Source: Thermotomaculum hydrothermale
GTDB taxonomy: Bacteria > Acidobacteriota > Holophagae > Thermotomaculales > Thermotomaculaceae
NCBI RefSeq assembly: GCF_016592575.1
Contig: NZ_AP017470.1
Span: 2,118,501-2,182,500 of the forward strand
Direction of reading: 5' to 3'
DNA: 64,000 nt
In this document: one piece after another, positions 54,801 through 60,749 of the stretch
How positions within the stretch are numbered: position 1 is the first letter of the stretch
Layout: every line of letters begins with the position of its first letter
The notes under the pieces: generated by a model
Told to the model about the DNA's origin: nothing
The model's database searches: none
The model's input: the letters and a program-made list of their open reading frames with translations, nothing else
Translations under genes and position numbers: made by a program

Positions 54801-55437
54801 ACTGCCCCACATTCCTGTTGAGAAAGACTTGTTCTGGACAGGGTATGTAATTGACAACCTTGAGTATTCTAACCAGAATATAACCTTTACATTCTATAAT
54901 GCTGATGGCAATGTTGTTGGCACAAAAACAATTTCAGTTAATGCAAGAAGCAAAGTTAAGGGATTGTTTAGAGATGACTTTGCAGATGTTTACGGCAATG
55001 CTTCATGGGCTAAGGTTGAGGGAGAAGGGAAATTTGTATGTGCTGAAATTTTTGGAGTATTCCCGCAAAAGAATACAAAAATTGAAGGTGGTGCTATCTG
55101 CGGAATGCTGGTATCCTCAGATACAGTCATTGAAGGGATACTTCCTGTTGTAAATAGTGACGACGGACACTGGACAGGAATTGCTATTGCCAACCCGAAT
55201 GCAGAGCAGACAACGGTAAAAATCAGGTTGATTGACAAAGACGGAAATGTTACTGGAGAGAAATCTGTTGATATTAAAGGTTATGGTCAGTATAAAGTTG
55301 TTGTTGACGACTTGTTTAACAATCAGATTCCTGCAGGTGGCTATATTTACCTGATTTCTGATAAACCTGTTTCAGCCTGCGAGATTGAGGGTGATTACTC
55401 CTACACTGTAATGAAGGCACTTACAATATCAAGGTAA
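42886..55437 (+). CDS. Giant secreted repeat protein (DUF11 repeats, PKD, triplicated C-terminal module)
   Basis: One uninterrupted 4183-aa frame, 12.5 kb. A signal peptide (1-18, NVFA) leads into about twenty DUF11-type Ig-like repeats of 120-200 residues, each with a turn like ITDTLPSGLTYVSGS. Residues to about 1510 are rich in paired cysteines. From about 1850 to 3580 cysteines are rare and Asp/Asn-rich loops (DADGDGTYTPGD, DNDSDGIVDPGD) suggest calcium binding. Residues about 3589-3660 form an InlB-like repeat with six cysteines, 3667-3760 a PKD domain (YRWDFNNDGVIDLT), and 3766-4183 a module in three copies. No LPXTG, autotransporter or known sorting signal is seen. It probably lies on the cell surface as an adhesin or sheath (inference). 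Confidence 0.85.
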   Translation: MKKVTFLFFLFLSLNVFAAVSVSFTQQATSLSEGEEGTWEVTVQNPDSSDVVTDIVVTVPDDFTVTDTGGGTLNSGPPQTITWSSVTVPAGGSYSVSYKARPNCGCSNGEVMQADAGGSTAYSSQIEVKYSFLVVGISPETQDAYVGDTVSWTITIENTGTGDIVNGVNVTDTLGSGFTFQSITGPNAPSDVSNPWNTGPIAAGDSVQYTLTATVTGCDPDTLTNVVLGEFTDGTNICQSKSVTAGVKILVRKPDVSINVGGATTLSYCDPTQNQVTITIDNTNGEGPAKNFKLQMTGLVSDWQVSNVSGATFDSNTDTFTVGDIAAGDSVSFSFYLGPDGTQCGSNITMSDSILYKPDYEDECGNQYTPPYAGPVTYTVDQGTRPHFEVSKSGPRYADRGETGLQYTLTVKFVAPSDYGSVTIDITDDYPDSAQTGLTDGFVVTDPAGGSDDGDKIVWSDVTFNPGDTWTKTITMTAPTDKCAPGHDYTNILSISAVNLTDCLGCPYTVTGEASQNTYINQPDDPAISDSSKTVTYIDSPTGVDAAQVCTNIQYTTCYTFSSNTSPSNWQGIIFSDDMPHQSYVSVDSVKVNGTEYSNYTVTNTSPLQIDLSGLDSEGAPAPNTGATLCLTFTLHADEPACGFIDFSGLYIPSQSSGCSDDDDYDQGVIVNISENNLALDLSNSPKIVDTCDIQQYRIDLVGGGGCSGDVWDLYDLILNVNTNNHYTLVLGDSNYPVEFHNVVDTLGNTINSFDPTDNGDGTYTWNLGDIKHNVNGNTPYITFYMKRDCDATPGTEGWSASAQYNNRCDNDSGSRNKSASANANIYLLNKANLVLKMSAAKYTTYTPYPEFIVQIINSGAGKANDTEYKIDFGSGLTYWDYSVDTGQTPVVTGNQGDSTVTFHWDTLSPNEEVRIKVRAHVVGCDNLTLDGTLTWCDTVCQTVTAHSEVLLPLSDLAITQHTGEPIDSCGYKQSSFTILAKNTGDTDVFNVHVLEELPDGIGYVANSASYTITSSYGNSSGSLEPTVNGQTLDWDFSSLLGTNPDGDKALEPGGTIEITFSVEMIDCTNFQNSTKQARASAEYDKLCQASSGTPDSLSPLFIITVNPTNPHVRVVKEARNITKGTDWVTGEVDADSGDTVEWRITYTSDGDYVAINTVISDTLPSNVTLVSGSFSSTCSTCNETDYFGSGCSIGDMNIGDSCTVTYQTTVDTCTSSPTTNTAKAEYGCDCYRVSNTDSVDLRTTPELPNNQVEVTHSGFTTCGGQITITITNNGGTAYNDGITETLPPGYVYDSSGGCNISFSNTPPGVTHGSGIPNCTGLTDGASTLTWDSTNVDFIAPGETLTITFYVKTDGTYCDTTSSNDSNNPDVSIPNLTNSVSFDYHDSCSNNYSSSGSDTINPTQPDIDISITPDKQIVAEGGTANWTITLTNNGDAPAYNITLTDTLGDGFSNITDDQSGTWSGNTGTWTISGPIAPGDTWVVHVSATVNSGSLLNHAVVEGMCKDQGGSDTCSYTHDEADAYTAGFELTKTVDKATANIGEELTYNIVARFLNTDTFKSVTITDTLPPNTDYVSATQNGGDFPLALTINGQVLTFNLGDFQGLKEFNYNIKVRIKNVSDNASGTILTNNVQADFGIDFDGDDNADASFSQNDSAQTTLTEPNLSITKSINPHTNLQSGDSVTVTLNVTNNGDGPAYRISVTDLLNDTNGDGFVDANDTVVYDCSTIAEGTTPAGYTFSVNGSSPACEVTYTSDGPINPGDTVTFTFTVKISQDAITGSTYTNTARVSGWSLASSDSESGNTSYDRETNGAGSYNISLSRGSVQSKNLISTSEDSTDSGDANINSNPPVAVGEVVEVEITYSIPQGVTNNVRLYDRLQNAISNISWGTYVPGSAELARTSTALSCTDNPGDINNAPVNTFVNVDSNISTNSNSNYYFIYLDLGDVTNSDNDSNTSERYIFRLKVVVNNNTSTNAGTLLYDQGRLRYQDADGSNHYVRTSNVVMHVAEPTPTITKTANPSVASGGDTITFTLQICNTASGSNAASAFDWVINDPLPSEYENPQVTNVDTGSTGANVSASFTGNTLNASIDQLDPGECITITYTAQLKSDVQYGQVVTNTATFQTTSLPGDHGTGNATPGNPGEETGERTGSGNGVNDLYGQSSAIVTINRPSLAKDIVNYKSYYAIEEKPQFRITISVPEGSSNNFVVTDQLPSGLTFVSGSLNVTLSSGITSSNSPDESNANFFSYDTNNNVLTFDFGTLTAQNAGDITIDYTVNVDNVLSNQDGVILQNTATLTFDDPNNAGNTITVGPVNNAHSVRVGEPNLEISKTITQGAVGSEAGDTVSWQIDIANNGHTTAYQVDWRDVLPDGLYNISNAHVSVSGGNVYLNGTTTTVSDSNLQITTTNNNNDTISIEPVEIAPDATLTITFDSVLMDSVVFGETLTNETSANYTSLVNGGRDNSTNPGSVDDDDDSDLNNYEESANQSLTVASDIAIDKRVDKTQVTIGDTVIYTIKVDVIEGVTPNVSVHDILPSGLTYVNHSISQGHIGMNFTNANYNTRLGTGQEVYFDFGDVENPANNSSTDDYFEIEIVARVDNVDANQDGVVLKNGEQLEGSEVYVEYGEDTNNLSRLDYDYDATQSGIQGIPVTIVEPELTITKTADNTEPPLGSIITFTITVSHTSNSHSDAYDVEVTDVLPNGLTFVDCSLPSGSYSVNGQNLTFTKSSLTIGAPDNGQWQFTYRAKLNGDVAVNTVLTNDATVTYKSITGATGASDSGRTGDDCGNANALNDYCANTNESVTATAYTFIDAQKTVDLVNDADGDGTYTPGDTIEYTVTLKNNDGDLTGVQFVDDLPSEITYVAGSLTTTQGSVDDSGAPHLVVNVGDMASNATVTLTFRATINQGVANGTTISNQGYVESDQTVREYTDEDGIDSNGDQPTDVVIGGQDKEYSLYVWKFVELLSDNDSSDSITAGDTMRYYFVFYNEGNKPLTGVTLSDVIPTGLTPVGGSEYVSSGNISLSGNNISVSGMSIAVDDYEYASVDVTINNPLYDSDGDPSTETFVNQGTADSNETDSVLTDGNGDSTDGYQPTSFTATDGSPAQPNIDVEKRWSLLVDNDSDGIVDPGDTIRYTIYVYNNGAVDAENVRLSDNIPSNTTLVSGSVTTSHGVVVTENPVDVNIGTVSASSVEIVTFDVVIDSNVADGTVIQNQASVSGDNFNTEQSDDNGNDDDGINPTLTPVSTGTSGGNYPYNFEKTLYGTSLADTSGLNVAIGEVATFRMSFNLPSGTVNEVAIVDTLPQGLNYVAGSARLARIFDTGLTSSMNPGDINNAPSGSFVSLTDGNDIEINGSQIRLFFGDITNSDNDGNAEQYILEIQAIVDNVMSNQQGTVLTNRAVLTYKDALGQPQLLPEQRVSLNVVEPDIVVNKEAISGGVGSTHGDTVRFRITVSNLSGSAYAYNVNLSDVIPHEFLGAPDGSGSGATKITNIALSTSGGVVVTSTGQPVTNSDVVILSTVENGDTITLNPLTLPPNSSFTIDFDTVVHNDADLGSYVTNTANVDYTSLPTGGRDGSDGEGGLNDYVASYSLSIQLCADLYITSTAENGTIQPSSIRCCDPAGTYTVYFEPDDGYHLAGVYIDGKPSCFCPKMRSFTFEGVSTDHTVHIVFVRDENPVINSFTATPLSGIAPLKVDFSVEAYDPDGANCRDIKEYRWDFNNDGVIDLTTIEPNASHVYALEGVYTAVVYAVDEENAITESFPITIKVTRQNPVGLNGALLGSQSTISGFDIWAVNNNPSAASVTISLVDIKGKALGEKTIEIPPFGKRKLKYDGDLNEASRLVVNANQKLTYYVDKKADKVESTSYLGSITGERLIIPHAAEEKEYWDSKAYIATADNDILKLTLSDESVVTDKDYLHIVDLNNLIKENQDVSTCWGLVEFGDTSPFSTLKPLSGFISFKKKNCDGAFVEMPSKGYSSCILPHIPVEKDLFWTGYVIDNLEYSNQNITFTFYNADGNVVGTKTISVNARSKVKGLFRDDFADVYGNASWAKVEGEGKFVCAEIFGVFPQKNTKIEGGAICGMLVSSDTVIEGILPVVNSDDGHWTGIAIANPNAEQTTVKIRLIDKDGNVTGEKSVDIKGYGQYKVVVDDLFNNQIPAGGYIYLISDKPVSACEIEGDYSYTVMKALTISR

Positions 55438-55468
55438 TAAAAAAGGGGGCATTTAGCCCCCTTTTTCT
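55438..55468. terminator. Bidirectional intrinsic terminator
   Basis: An AGGGGGC/GCCCCCT stem with an ATTTA loop is flanked by A and T runs, between the convergent giant gene and fabG, 3 bases past the giant gene's stop. Confidence 0.85.
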
Positions 55469-55490
55469 ATTTAAAAAGATTTTGGAAAAT

Positions 55491-56219
55491 TTACATATAC
55501 ATACCACCTGAAACATTTAAAACAGTGCCTGTAATATATGATGCTAAATCAGATGCAAGGAATAAGACTGCGTTTGCAATGTCTTCCGGGGTGCCCGTTC
55601 TTTTTAATGGAATTGTTTCAAGCATTGCCTTTTTTGTTTCTTCGCTTAAATCCTTTGTCATATCTGTTTCAATAAATCCAGGAGCAATTGCGTTTACAGT
55701 TATGTTTCTTGACCCAATCTCCTTTGCAAGTGATTTTGTAAATCCAATAATCCCCGCCTTTGATGCAGCATAGTTAGACTGGCCTGGATTTCCCATTAGC
55801 CCAATTACAGAGGTGATGTTGATTATTCTTCCGCTTCTTTTTTTTAGCATTTTTCTTAACACCTGCTTTGTTACATAGAAAATTGACTTTAAATTTGTAT
55901 CAATTACGCTTTCAATCTCATTATCCTTCATCATCATTAAAATATTATCCCTTGTGATTCCAGCATTGTTTACAAGAATGTCAATGTCGTATTGTTTTTG
56001 AATTTCTTTGAAAACCTCTTTAACCTTTTCTCTGTCTGTTATATCAAGGGTAAAGTATGGGCTATTTCCCAATTTCGCTGCTAATTCCTTTAATCTTTCC
56101 TCATTCCTTGCAATCAGGATTACCTTTGCCCCCGCTTCAGAGAGTTTTTCTGCAATTGCTTTGCCTATTCCCCTTGAAGCGCCTGTTACAATTGCGGTTT
56201 TCCCTGTTAAATCAATCAT
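55491..56219 (-). CDS. fabG: 3-oxoacyl-[acyl-carrier-protein] reductase
   Basis: A 242-aa short-chain dehydrogenase. The Rossmann motif is TGASRGIGKAIAEKL, then NNAGITRDN, the catalytic Ser-Tyr-Lys is in ITSVIGLMGNPGQSNYAASKAG, and the tail GTVLNVSGGMYM fits FabG. It reduces 3-oxoacyl-ACP with NADPH. It follows fabD by 7 bases, so the two form a fatty-acid synthesis operon; acpP and fabF would be expected next but the operon ends at a terminator here. Confidence 0.92.
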   Translation of the reverse strand: MIDLTGKTAIVTGASRGIGKAIAEKLSEAGAKVILIARNEERLKELAAKLGNSPYFTLDITDREKVKEVFKEIQKQYDIDILVNNAGITRDNILMMMKDNEIESVIDTNLKSIFYVTKQVLRKMLKKRSGRIINITSVIGLMGNPGQSNYAASKAGIIGFTKSLAKEIGSRNITVNAIAPGFIETDMTKDLSEETKKAMLETIPLKRTGTPEDIANAVLFLASDLASYITGTVLNVSGGMYM

Positions 56220-56226
56220 ACCGACC

Positions 56227-57171
56227 TCACTCGTTGATAAATCTTAAAAATTTTTCAAGTGAAGACATATCTTCAATGTTTAGTATATTTACCCCTCTGT
56301 CAATCTTTCTAACAAGACCGCTTAATACCCTTCCTGCTCCAATTTCAACAAAGGTGTCAATACCGTCTTCTATCATATTTTCAATAAGTTGAGCCCATTT
56401 AACAGGGCTTGTTATCTGCTCCTTTAACCTTTCTTTTATTTCATCTGGGTTGTCAATTGAGGTGGCTGTTACATTTGAGTAAAACCTGTAAGCCGGTTTT
56501 TTAAATTCAACCTCATCTATGAAGGGTGCTAAGTTTTCCCTTGCCGGTTTCATCAGTTCACAGTGAAATGGGGCGCTTACCGGCAATTCAACAACCCTTC
56601 TTGCCCCTGCTTCCTTTAATGCTCCCATTGCCTTTTCAACTATATCTGCATGGCCTGCAATAACAATTTGAGCAGGTGAGTTTATGTTTGCAACAGATAA
56701 AACCTTTCCCTCTTCCTTAACGCTGTTTATAACCTCTTCAACCTTTTCAAAGGGAAGGTTTAATACCGCTGCCATTTTCCCCATTCCAACAGGCACTGCG
56801 TCCTGCATAAACTCTCCCCTCTTTCTAACTATTTTCACTGCATCTTTAAATGGGATAACTCCAGCACAGACGAGGGCTGAGTATTCTCCCAACGAGTGCC
56901 CTGCAACAGCCTCAGGCTCTATGTTGTTATCCTTTAAAATTTCCCAAATTGCAGTAGAAACTGTTAACAATGCTGGCTGGGTGTTATAGGTTAATTTTAA
57001 ATCCTCTTCAGGGCCGTGAAAGCAGAGTTTTGAAATTGGATAGTTTAAAGCCTTATCTGCTTCAAAGAATGTTTTTTCTGCCTGTTCAAAGTTTTCGCAG
57101 ATTTCAAGCCCCATTCCAGCATACTGTGAGCCCTGTCCCGGAAAAATAAAAGCGGTTTTTTCAAGTCTCAT
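56227..57171 (-). CDS. fabD: Malonyl-CoA:ACP transacylase
   Basis: A 314-aa acyltransferase. It has FIFPGQGSQYAGMG at the start, the nucleophile serine in VAGHSLGEYSALVCAG, the malonyl-directing arginine region VRKRGEFMQDAVP, the catalytic histidine in VSAPFHCELMKPA, and EIGAGRVLSGL. It loads malonyl groups on acyl carrier protein. The start has a strong GAGGAGG ribosome-binding site. It lies 18 bases after the malic enzyme, so all three genes may share a transcript and couple malate-derived reducing power to lipid synthesis (inference). Confidence 0.94.
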   Translation of the reverse strand: MRLEKTAFIFPGQGSQYAGMGLEICENFEQAEKTFFEADKALNYPISKLCFHGPEEDLKLTYNTQPALLTVSTAIWEILKDNNIEPEAVAGHSLGEYSALVCAGVIPFKDAVKIVRKRGEFMQDAVPVGMGKMAAVLNLPFEKVEEVINSVKEEGKVLSVANINSPAQIVIAGHADIVEKAMGALKEAGARRVVELPVSAPFHCELMKPARENLAPFIDEVEFKKPAYRFYSNVTATSIDNPDEIKERLKEQITSPVKWAQLIENMIEDGIDTFVEIGAGRVLSGLVRKIDRGVNILNIEDMSSLEKFLRFINE

Positions 57172-57189
57172 CGCTCCTCCTCTTAATCT

Positions 57190-58545
57190 TTAAAGTTCTT
57201 CTTCTATTTCCTCTTCAACAATAGATAAGTATTTTACCACACCGGTTTTTAAAGCAACCTCTTCAACAGCCTTTGCAACAGCCTGATGCACCTTTTTGTT
57301 TAAAATGTTTGGAACTAAATCCCCGTCCATTGTAAACTTTGCAATTGTTCTTGCTGCTGCAATCTTCATTGCATTGTTTATTGTTTTTGCCCTTGCATTC
57401 AATGCCCCTCTGAACAGTCCGGGAAAACCAAGGGCGTTGTTTATTGCTTTGCCGTCTGCTGCATACAAAGCCCCTGCGTTTAACGCATCTTCCGGGGTTA
57501 TTTCAGGGTCAGGGTTTGACAATGCTAAAATCACCTGTTTTGGTTTTACCATTTCCTTCTTTATCAATCCTGGAACCCCTGTTGTTGCAATAACTATCTT
57601 TGATTTTTCCATAACTGTTTTTAAGTCTGCAGGTTTTCCCCCTAATTTTTTAAACATCTTTAAAGCATTTTCATTTATATCTGCACCGTAAATTTCCTGA
57701 ACCCCGAAAGCTTTAAGGAGTTTTGAAATTCCCATTCCTGCAGCACCCAGGCCTATAATCCCTATTGATACCCTTTTAAGATTTATGTATGTGTACTGAG
57801 CAATGTTTAATAGTGCTGAAAGCACCACAACCGCAGTGCCGTGCTGATCATCGTGAACAACAGGTATGTCTAATTCTCTGTCAAGGGTGTCTTCAATTTC
57901 AAAGCATTCAGGGGCTTTTATATCTTCAAGTTTTATTGCACCAAAGGTTGGGGCTATGGCCTTTAAAGTCTGGATAATAACCTTTGGGTCTTTGCTGTTA
58001 ATGAGAATTGGAATTCCGTTTATTCCTGCTAACTCTCTGAACAACACAGCCTTTCCCTCCATAACGGGCATTCCTGCAACAGCCCCAATGTCTCCTAACC
58101 CTAAAATTGCCGTTCCGTTTGTTGCTATTGCAACATTGTTGTTTATGCTTGTAAATTTATATGCGTAATCTGGATTTTCTTGAATTAGTTTACATACTTG
58201 CGCAACACCTGGAGTGTAAACTATTGATAAATCGTCCATTGATTCAATCTCAACATTTGAGCAAACTTTAATTTTGCCGTTAATGTGGTATTCCTTTACA
58301 ACATCTTTAACTTCAATTAAGTCAACCCCTTCCATTTTCCTGATTGTGTCGGCAATTGTGTCAAATGTTTCCTCATCTTTAACATAAACATCCATTTCCC
58401 TGATTTTAAAATTTTTGCCTATGTGCACTGTTTTAATTTCACCAAACAGCGCACCAAATTCTCCAACCATTGTTGCAAATTTTCCTAAAAACCCTGGGTC
58501 TTCAAGGATTTTGACTTTAATTCTTTTTATTATTTTATTTCTCAT
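57190..58545 (-). CDS. Malic enzyme with N-terminal ACT-like domain
   Basis: A 451-aa protein. Residues 1-80 form an ACT-like regulatory domain (IKVKILEDPGFLGKFATMVGEFGALFGEIKTVHIG). The malic enzyme core follows: SIVYTPGVAQVCKLI, the catalytic lysine in MEGKAVLFRELAGING, the metal residues in LEDIKAPECFEIE and VHDDQHGTA, and the NAD(P) motif GLGAAGMGI. It oxidatively decarboxylates malate to pyruvate. ATG 58557 is in frame, but GGAGGGGG lies between it and ATG 58545, so the latter is the start. The ACT domain suggests allosteric control by an amino acid or similar ligand. Confidence 0.92.
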   Translation of the reverse strand: MRNKIIKRIKVKILEDPGFLGKFATMVGEFGALFGEIKTVHIGKNFKIREMDVYVKDEETFDTIADTIRKMEGVDLIEVKDVVKEYHINGKIKVCSNVEIESMDDLSIVYTPGVAQVCKLIQENPDYAYKFTSINNNVAIATNGTAILGLGDIGAVAGMPVMEGKAVLFRELAGINGIPILINSKDPKVIIQTLKAIAPTFGAIKLEDIKAPECFEIEDTLDRELDIPVVHDDQHGTAVVVLSALLNIAQYTYINLKRVSIGIIGLGAAGMGISKLLKAFGVQEIYGADINENALKMFKKLGGKPADLKTVMEKSKIVIATTGVPGLIKKEMVKPKQVILALSNPDPEITPEDALNAGALYAADGKAINNALGFPGLFRGALNARAKTINNAMKIAAARTIAKFTMDGDLVPNILNKKVHQAVAKAVEEVALKTGVVKYLSIVEEEIEEEL

Positions 58546-58619
58546 ATCCCCCTCCATAAAAAAAATACACCGCCATTGTACACCAAAGAAAAAATAAATA
58601 AAGTTTTGTAAAGATTTAT

Positions 58620-59444
58620 TTAAATAATAAGCATTGTTAAGTCAACAATTCCGGCAGAGTGGGTAATGTAGCCTGATGAGATATAATCAATATCAAAGTA
58701 TTTTAATTCTTTTATCCTTTCAATAGTTATTCCCCCAGACACCTCTATGAAAAAATTGTAATCATTTTTATAGGTGCATGCTTTTTCAATGTCTTTATTA
58801 TTCATATTATCAAGGAGAACTCCGTCTGCCCCTACCTTTAAAGCCTCTTCAAGTTGGGTTAAATCTTCCACCTCAACCTCAATCTTTATTAAGTGATGGT
58901 TGTTTTTCCTGCACATTTGAACAGCCTTTTCTATGCTTCCGGCAGCCTTTATGTGGTTTTCCTTTATTAAAATACCGTCAAATAGCCCGTACCTGTGGTT
59001 AAAACCTCCACCTGTTTTTACTGCGTATTTTTCAAGGTATCTCATTCCCGGGGTTGTTTTTCTTGTGTCAAGAAGTTTAATGTTTGTTCCCTTTAATTCT
59101 TCAACAAATTTATTTGTTGTGGTTGCAATCCCTGATAGCCTTTGAACGAAGTTTAAAAGAGTTCTTTCAAGTTTTAGAAGTTCTATTGTGTTGCCCTGTA
59201 GTGAATATATAATATCTCCATTTTTTGCACTCTCTCCGTCTTTTTTAAAAACGGTAAAGTCAATATTTTTGAAAAAATTCTTAATCTCTCTTAAAACAAT
59301 CTCTCCACAAACAATGCAATCCTGTTTTGCCTTTATAACCGCATTTGAAGTATGATTTTTTTCAAAAATACTCTCTGAAGTAATGTCTCCGTGCCCTATG
59401 TCTTCTTTTAGAGCTAAAGCAATAATCTCTTTTATCCCTTCCAT
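58620..59444 (-). CDS. nadC: Nicotinate-nucleotide pyrophosphorylase (carboxylating)
   Basis: A 274-aa protein of the quinolinate phosphoribosyltransferase family: ALKEDIGHGDITSESIF, LNFVQRLSGIATTTNKFVEEL, DTRKTTPGMRYLEKYAVKTGGGFNHRYGLFDGILIKENHI, and the C-terminal EVSGGITIERIKELKYFDIDYISSGYITHSA. It makes nicotinate mononucleotide from quinolinate in de novo NAD synthesis. AAGGAGAG precedes the ATG. No nadA or nadB is adjacent. It is separated from the malic enzyme by about 74 bases. Confidence 0.94.
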   Translation of the reverse strand: MEGIKEIIALALKEDIGHGDITSESIFEKNHTSNAVIKAKQDCIVCGEIVLREIKNFFKNIDFTVFKKDGESAKNGDIIYSLQGNTIELLKLERTLLNFVQRLSGIATTTNKFVEELKGTNIKLLDTRKTTPGMRYLEKYAVKTGGGFNHRYGLFDGILIKENHIKAAGSIEKAVQMCRKNNHHLIKIEVEVEDLTQLEEALKVGADGVLLDNMNNKDIEKACTYKNDYNFFIEVSGGITIERIKELKYFDIDYISSGYITHSAGIVDLTMLII

Positions 59445-59516
59445 AACACTCTCCTTAAACGCCTTTATTATAAACTTTTTTGTTGAATATTAACAGTTTT
59501 GGGGTTATTATTTTTT

Positions 59517-59522
59517 TATAAT
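59517..59522 (+). promoter_or_regulatory. -10 box of the exported TPR gene
   Basis: A perfect TATAAT, predicted start near 59529, followed by a GGAGAGGG ribosome-binding site and ATG 59546. No good -35 is present. Confidence 0.4.
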
Positions 59523-59545
59523 CAACAACTTATGGAGAGGGTGTT

Positions 59546-59773
59546 ATGAGGAAAATACTGGTGTTAATCCTGTTTGTTTTTTTGTTTTTTCCTTTGGGCT
59601 TAAAAGGGGATATTGCAGGAAATAAGGTTGAGGGTAATAAGATTGACAAAAAATTATTAAACACTCCTTCAAAAGTAATTTTATTTGATAAAAAAATTGA
59701 TATAGTAAAGCCTCTTTTGACACCAAAAAAAATCAGACAAAACTCAGGAAGAGTTGATTTCAAAAGGAGTTGA
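59546..59773 (+). CDS. N-terminal (signal peptide) part of an exported TPR protein
   Basis: A 75-aa open frame starting with a strong ribosome-binding site. The first 22 residues are a typical signal peptide (RKILVLILFVFLFFPLGLKG), followed by a hydrophilic linker. At the A8 run 59725-59732 the frame runs into unrelated residues (IRQNSG..) and stops at 59773. The next frame over opens at the same A run and encodes the TPR part. With seven A the two would read as one exported protein of about 395 aa. Confidence 0.6.
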   Translation: MRKILVLILFVFLFFPLGLKGDIAGNKVEGNKIDKKLLNTPSKVILFDKKIDIVKPLLTPKKIRQNSGRVDFKRS

Positions 59774-60749
59774 ATACCACGATAAAGGGATGTACAGAGA
59801 GGCTCTGGACATGTACAAAAAGGTGTTGAAACTTAACCCTGACAATGTAACAGCGTTGTCGGAGACGGCTTTTACCTATTTTGCAATGGGGGATTATGAA
59901 AAAAGCCTTGAATACGCTTTAAAAGCGGCAAGGTATAAAACAAATGTGCTCGGGCATATTTACACAGAGATAGGAAATGCCTTTGACGCTTTGAACAAAC
60001 CCTATTATGCTCTTGCATATTACAGGGAAGCAATAAAGAAACAGCCTGATTACTTTTTAGGCTATTACAATGCGGGCATTACTTTGGAAAGGTTAGGTTA
60101 TAGGGATAAAGCAAAAGAGTGTTATAAAAAGGCTTTAACTTTAAACCCAAATCATTCCTCAAGCACTTTAATGCTTGGAAATTATTACTATCAAAACGGT
60201 TGCAGTATCTCCGCCCTTCTCTTGTTTTACAGGTTTTTAATCCTTGAGCCTGACACTCAAAGAAGCGAGGCTGTTTTTGAAGCAATTAATGATATTTTAG
60301 GTGGAATGGTGGAAGAAAAAAAGAAGGATGTTCTTTCAGTTAAACTTAAAGAGACAGGGGGAGATTGCGGAGGAGATTTTTCCTCGGTTTTTATGAGTTT
60401 TGGGATTATAAGAATGTTCAGTTTTGCAGACAGAAAAACAAAAAAAGGCAAAAGTGAAAGCGAGATTGAAAGAATAAGTTTTGAGATGGAAAGCCTTTTT
60501 TCTATTCTTGAAAACAATAAAAAAAAGAAAGAAGGTTTTGTTTGGGAGTTTTATGCACCCTACTATGCTGAATTAAAAAAGAGAGGGTATGTTATGCCTC
60601 TGGTAATGCAGGTTTTTTATAGAAAGTATCAGGCGGCGGCTAAAAAGTGGTTTAAGGACGAGAAAAACGCCAAACTTTACGATGAATTTATTAAGTGGAG
60701 TGTTGAAGGGTATAAATTCCTGAAGTTGAAAATTAAATGGGAATTTTAG
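59754..60749 (+). CDS. Tetratricopeptide-repeat protein (probably the body of the preceding frame)
   Basis: The frame is open from just after a TGA at 59718; the annotated TTG at 59754 is weak and lacks a proper ribosome-binding site. It shows at least four TPR units in residues about 1-140 (YREALDMYKKVLKLNPDN, YEKSLEYALKAARYKTN, YYALAYYREAIKKQPDY, DKAKECYKKALTLNPNH), then a helical region of unknown fold. TPRs mediate protein contacts. The preceding frame supplies a signal peptide if the A8 run is read with a shift, so it would be periplasmic. It converges with the DUF6765 gene, overlapping by 4 bases. Confidence 0.7.
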   Translation: MISKGVEYHDKGMYREALDMYKKVLKLNPDNVTALSETAFTYFAMGDYEKSLEYALKAARYKTNVLGHIYTEIGNAFDALNKPYYALAYYREAIKKQPDYFLGYYNAGITLERLGYRDKAKECYKKALTLNPNHSSSTLMLGNYYYQNGCSISALLLFYRFLILEPDTQRSEAVFEAINDILGGMVEEKKKDVLSVKLKETGGDCGGDFSSVFMSFGIIRMFSFADRKTKKGKSESEIERISFEMESLFSILENNKKKKEGFVWEFYAPYYAELKKRGYVMPLVMQVFYRKYQAAAKKWFKDEKNAKLYDEFIKWSVEGYKFLKLKIKWEF

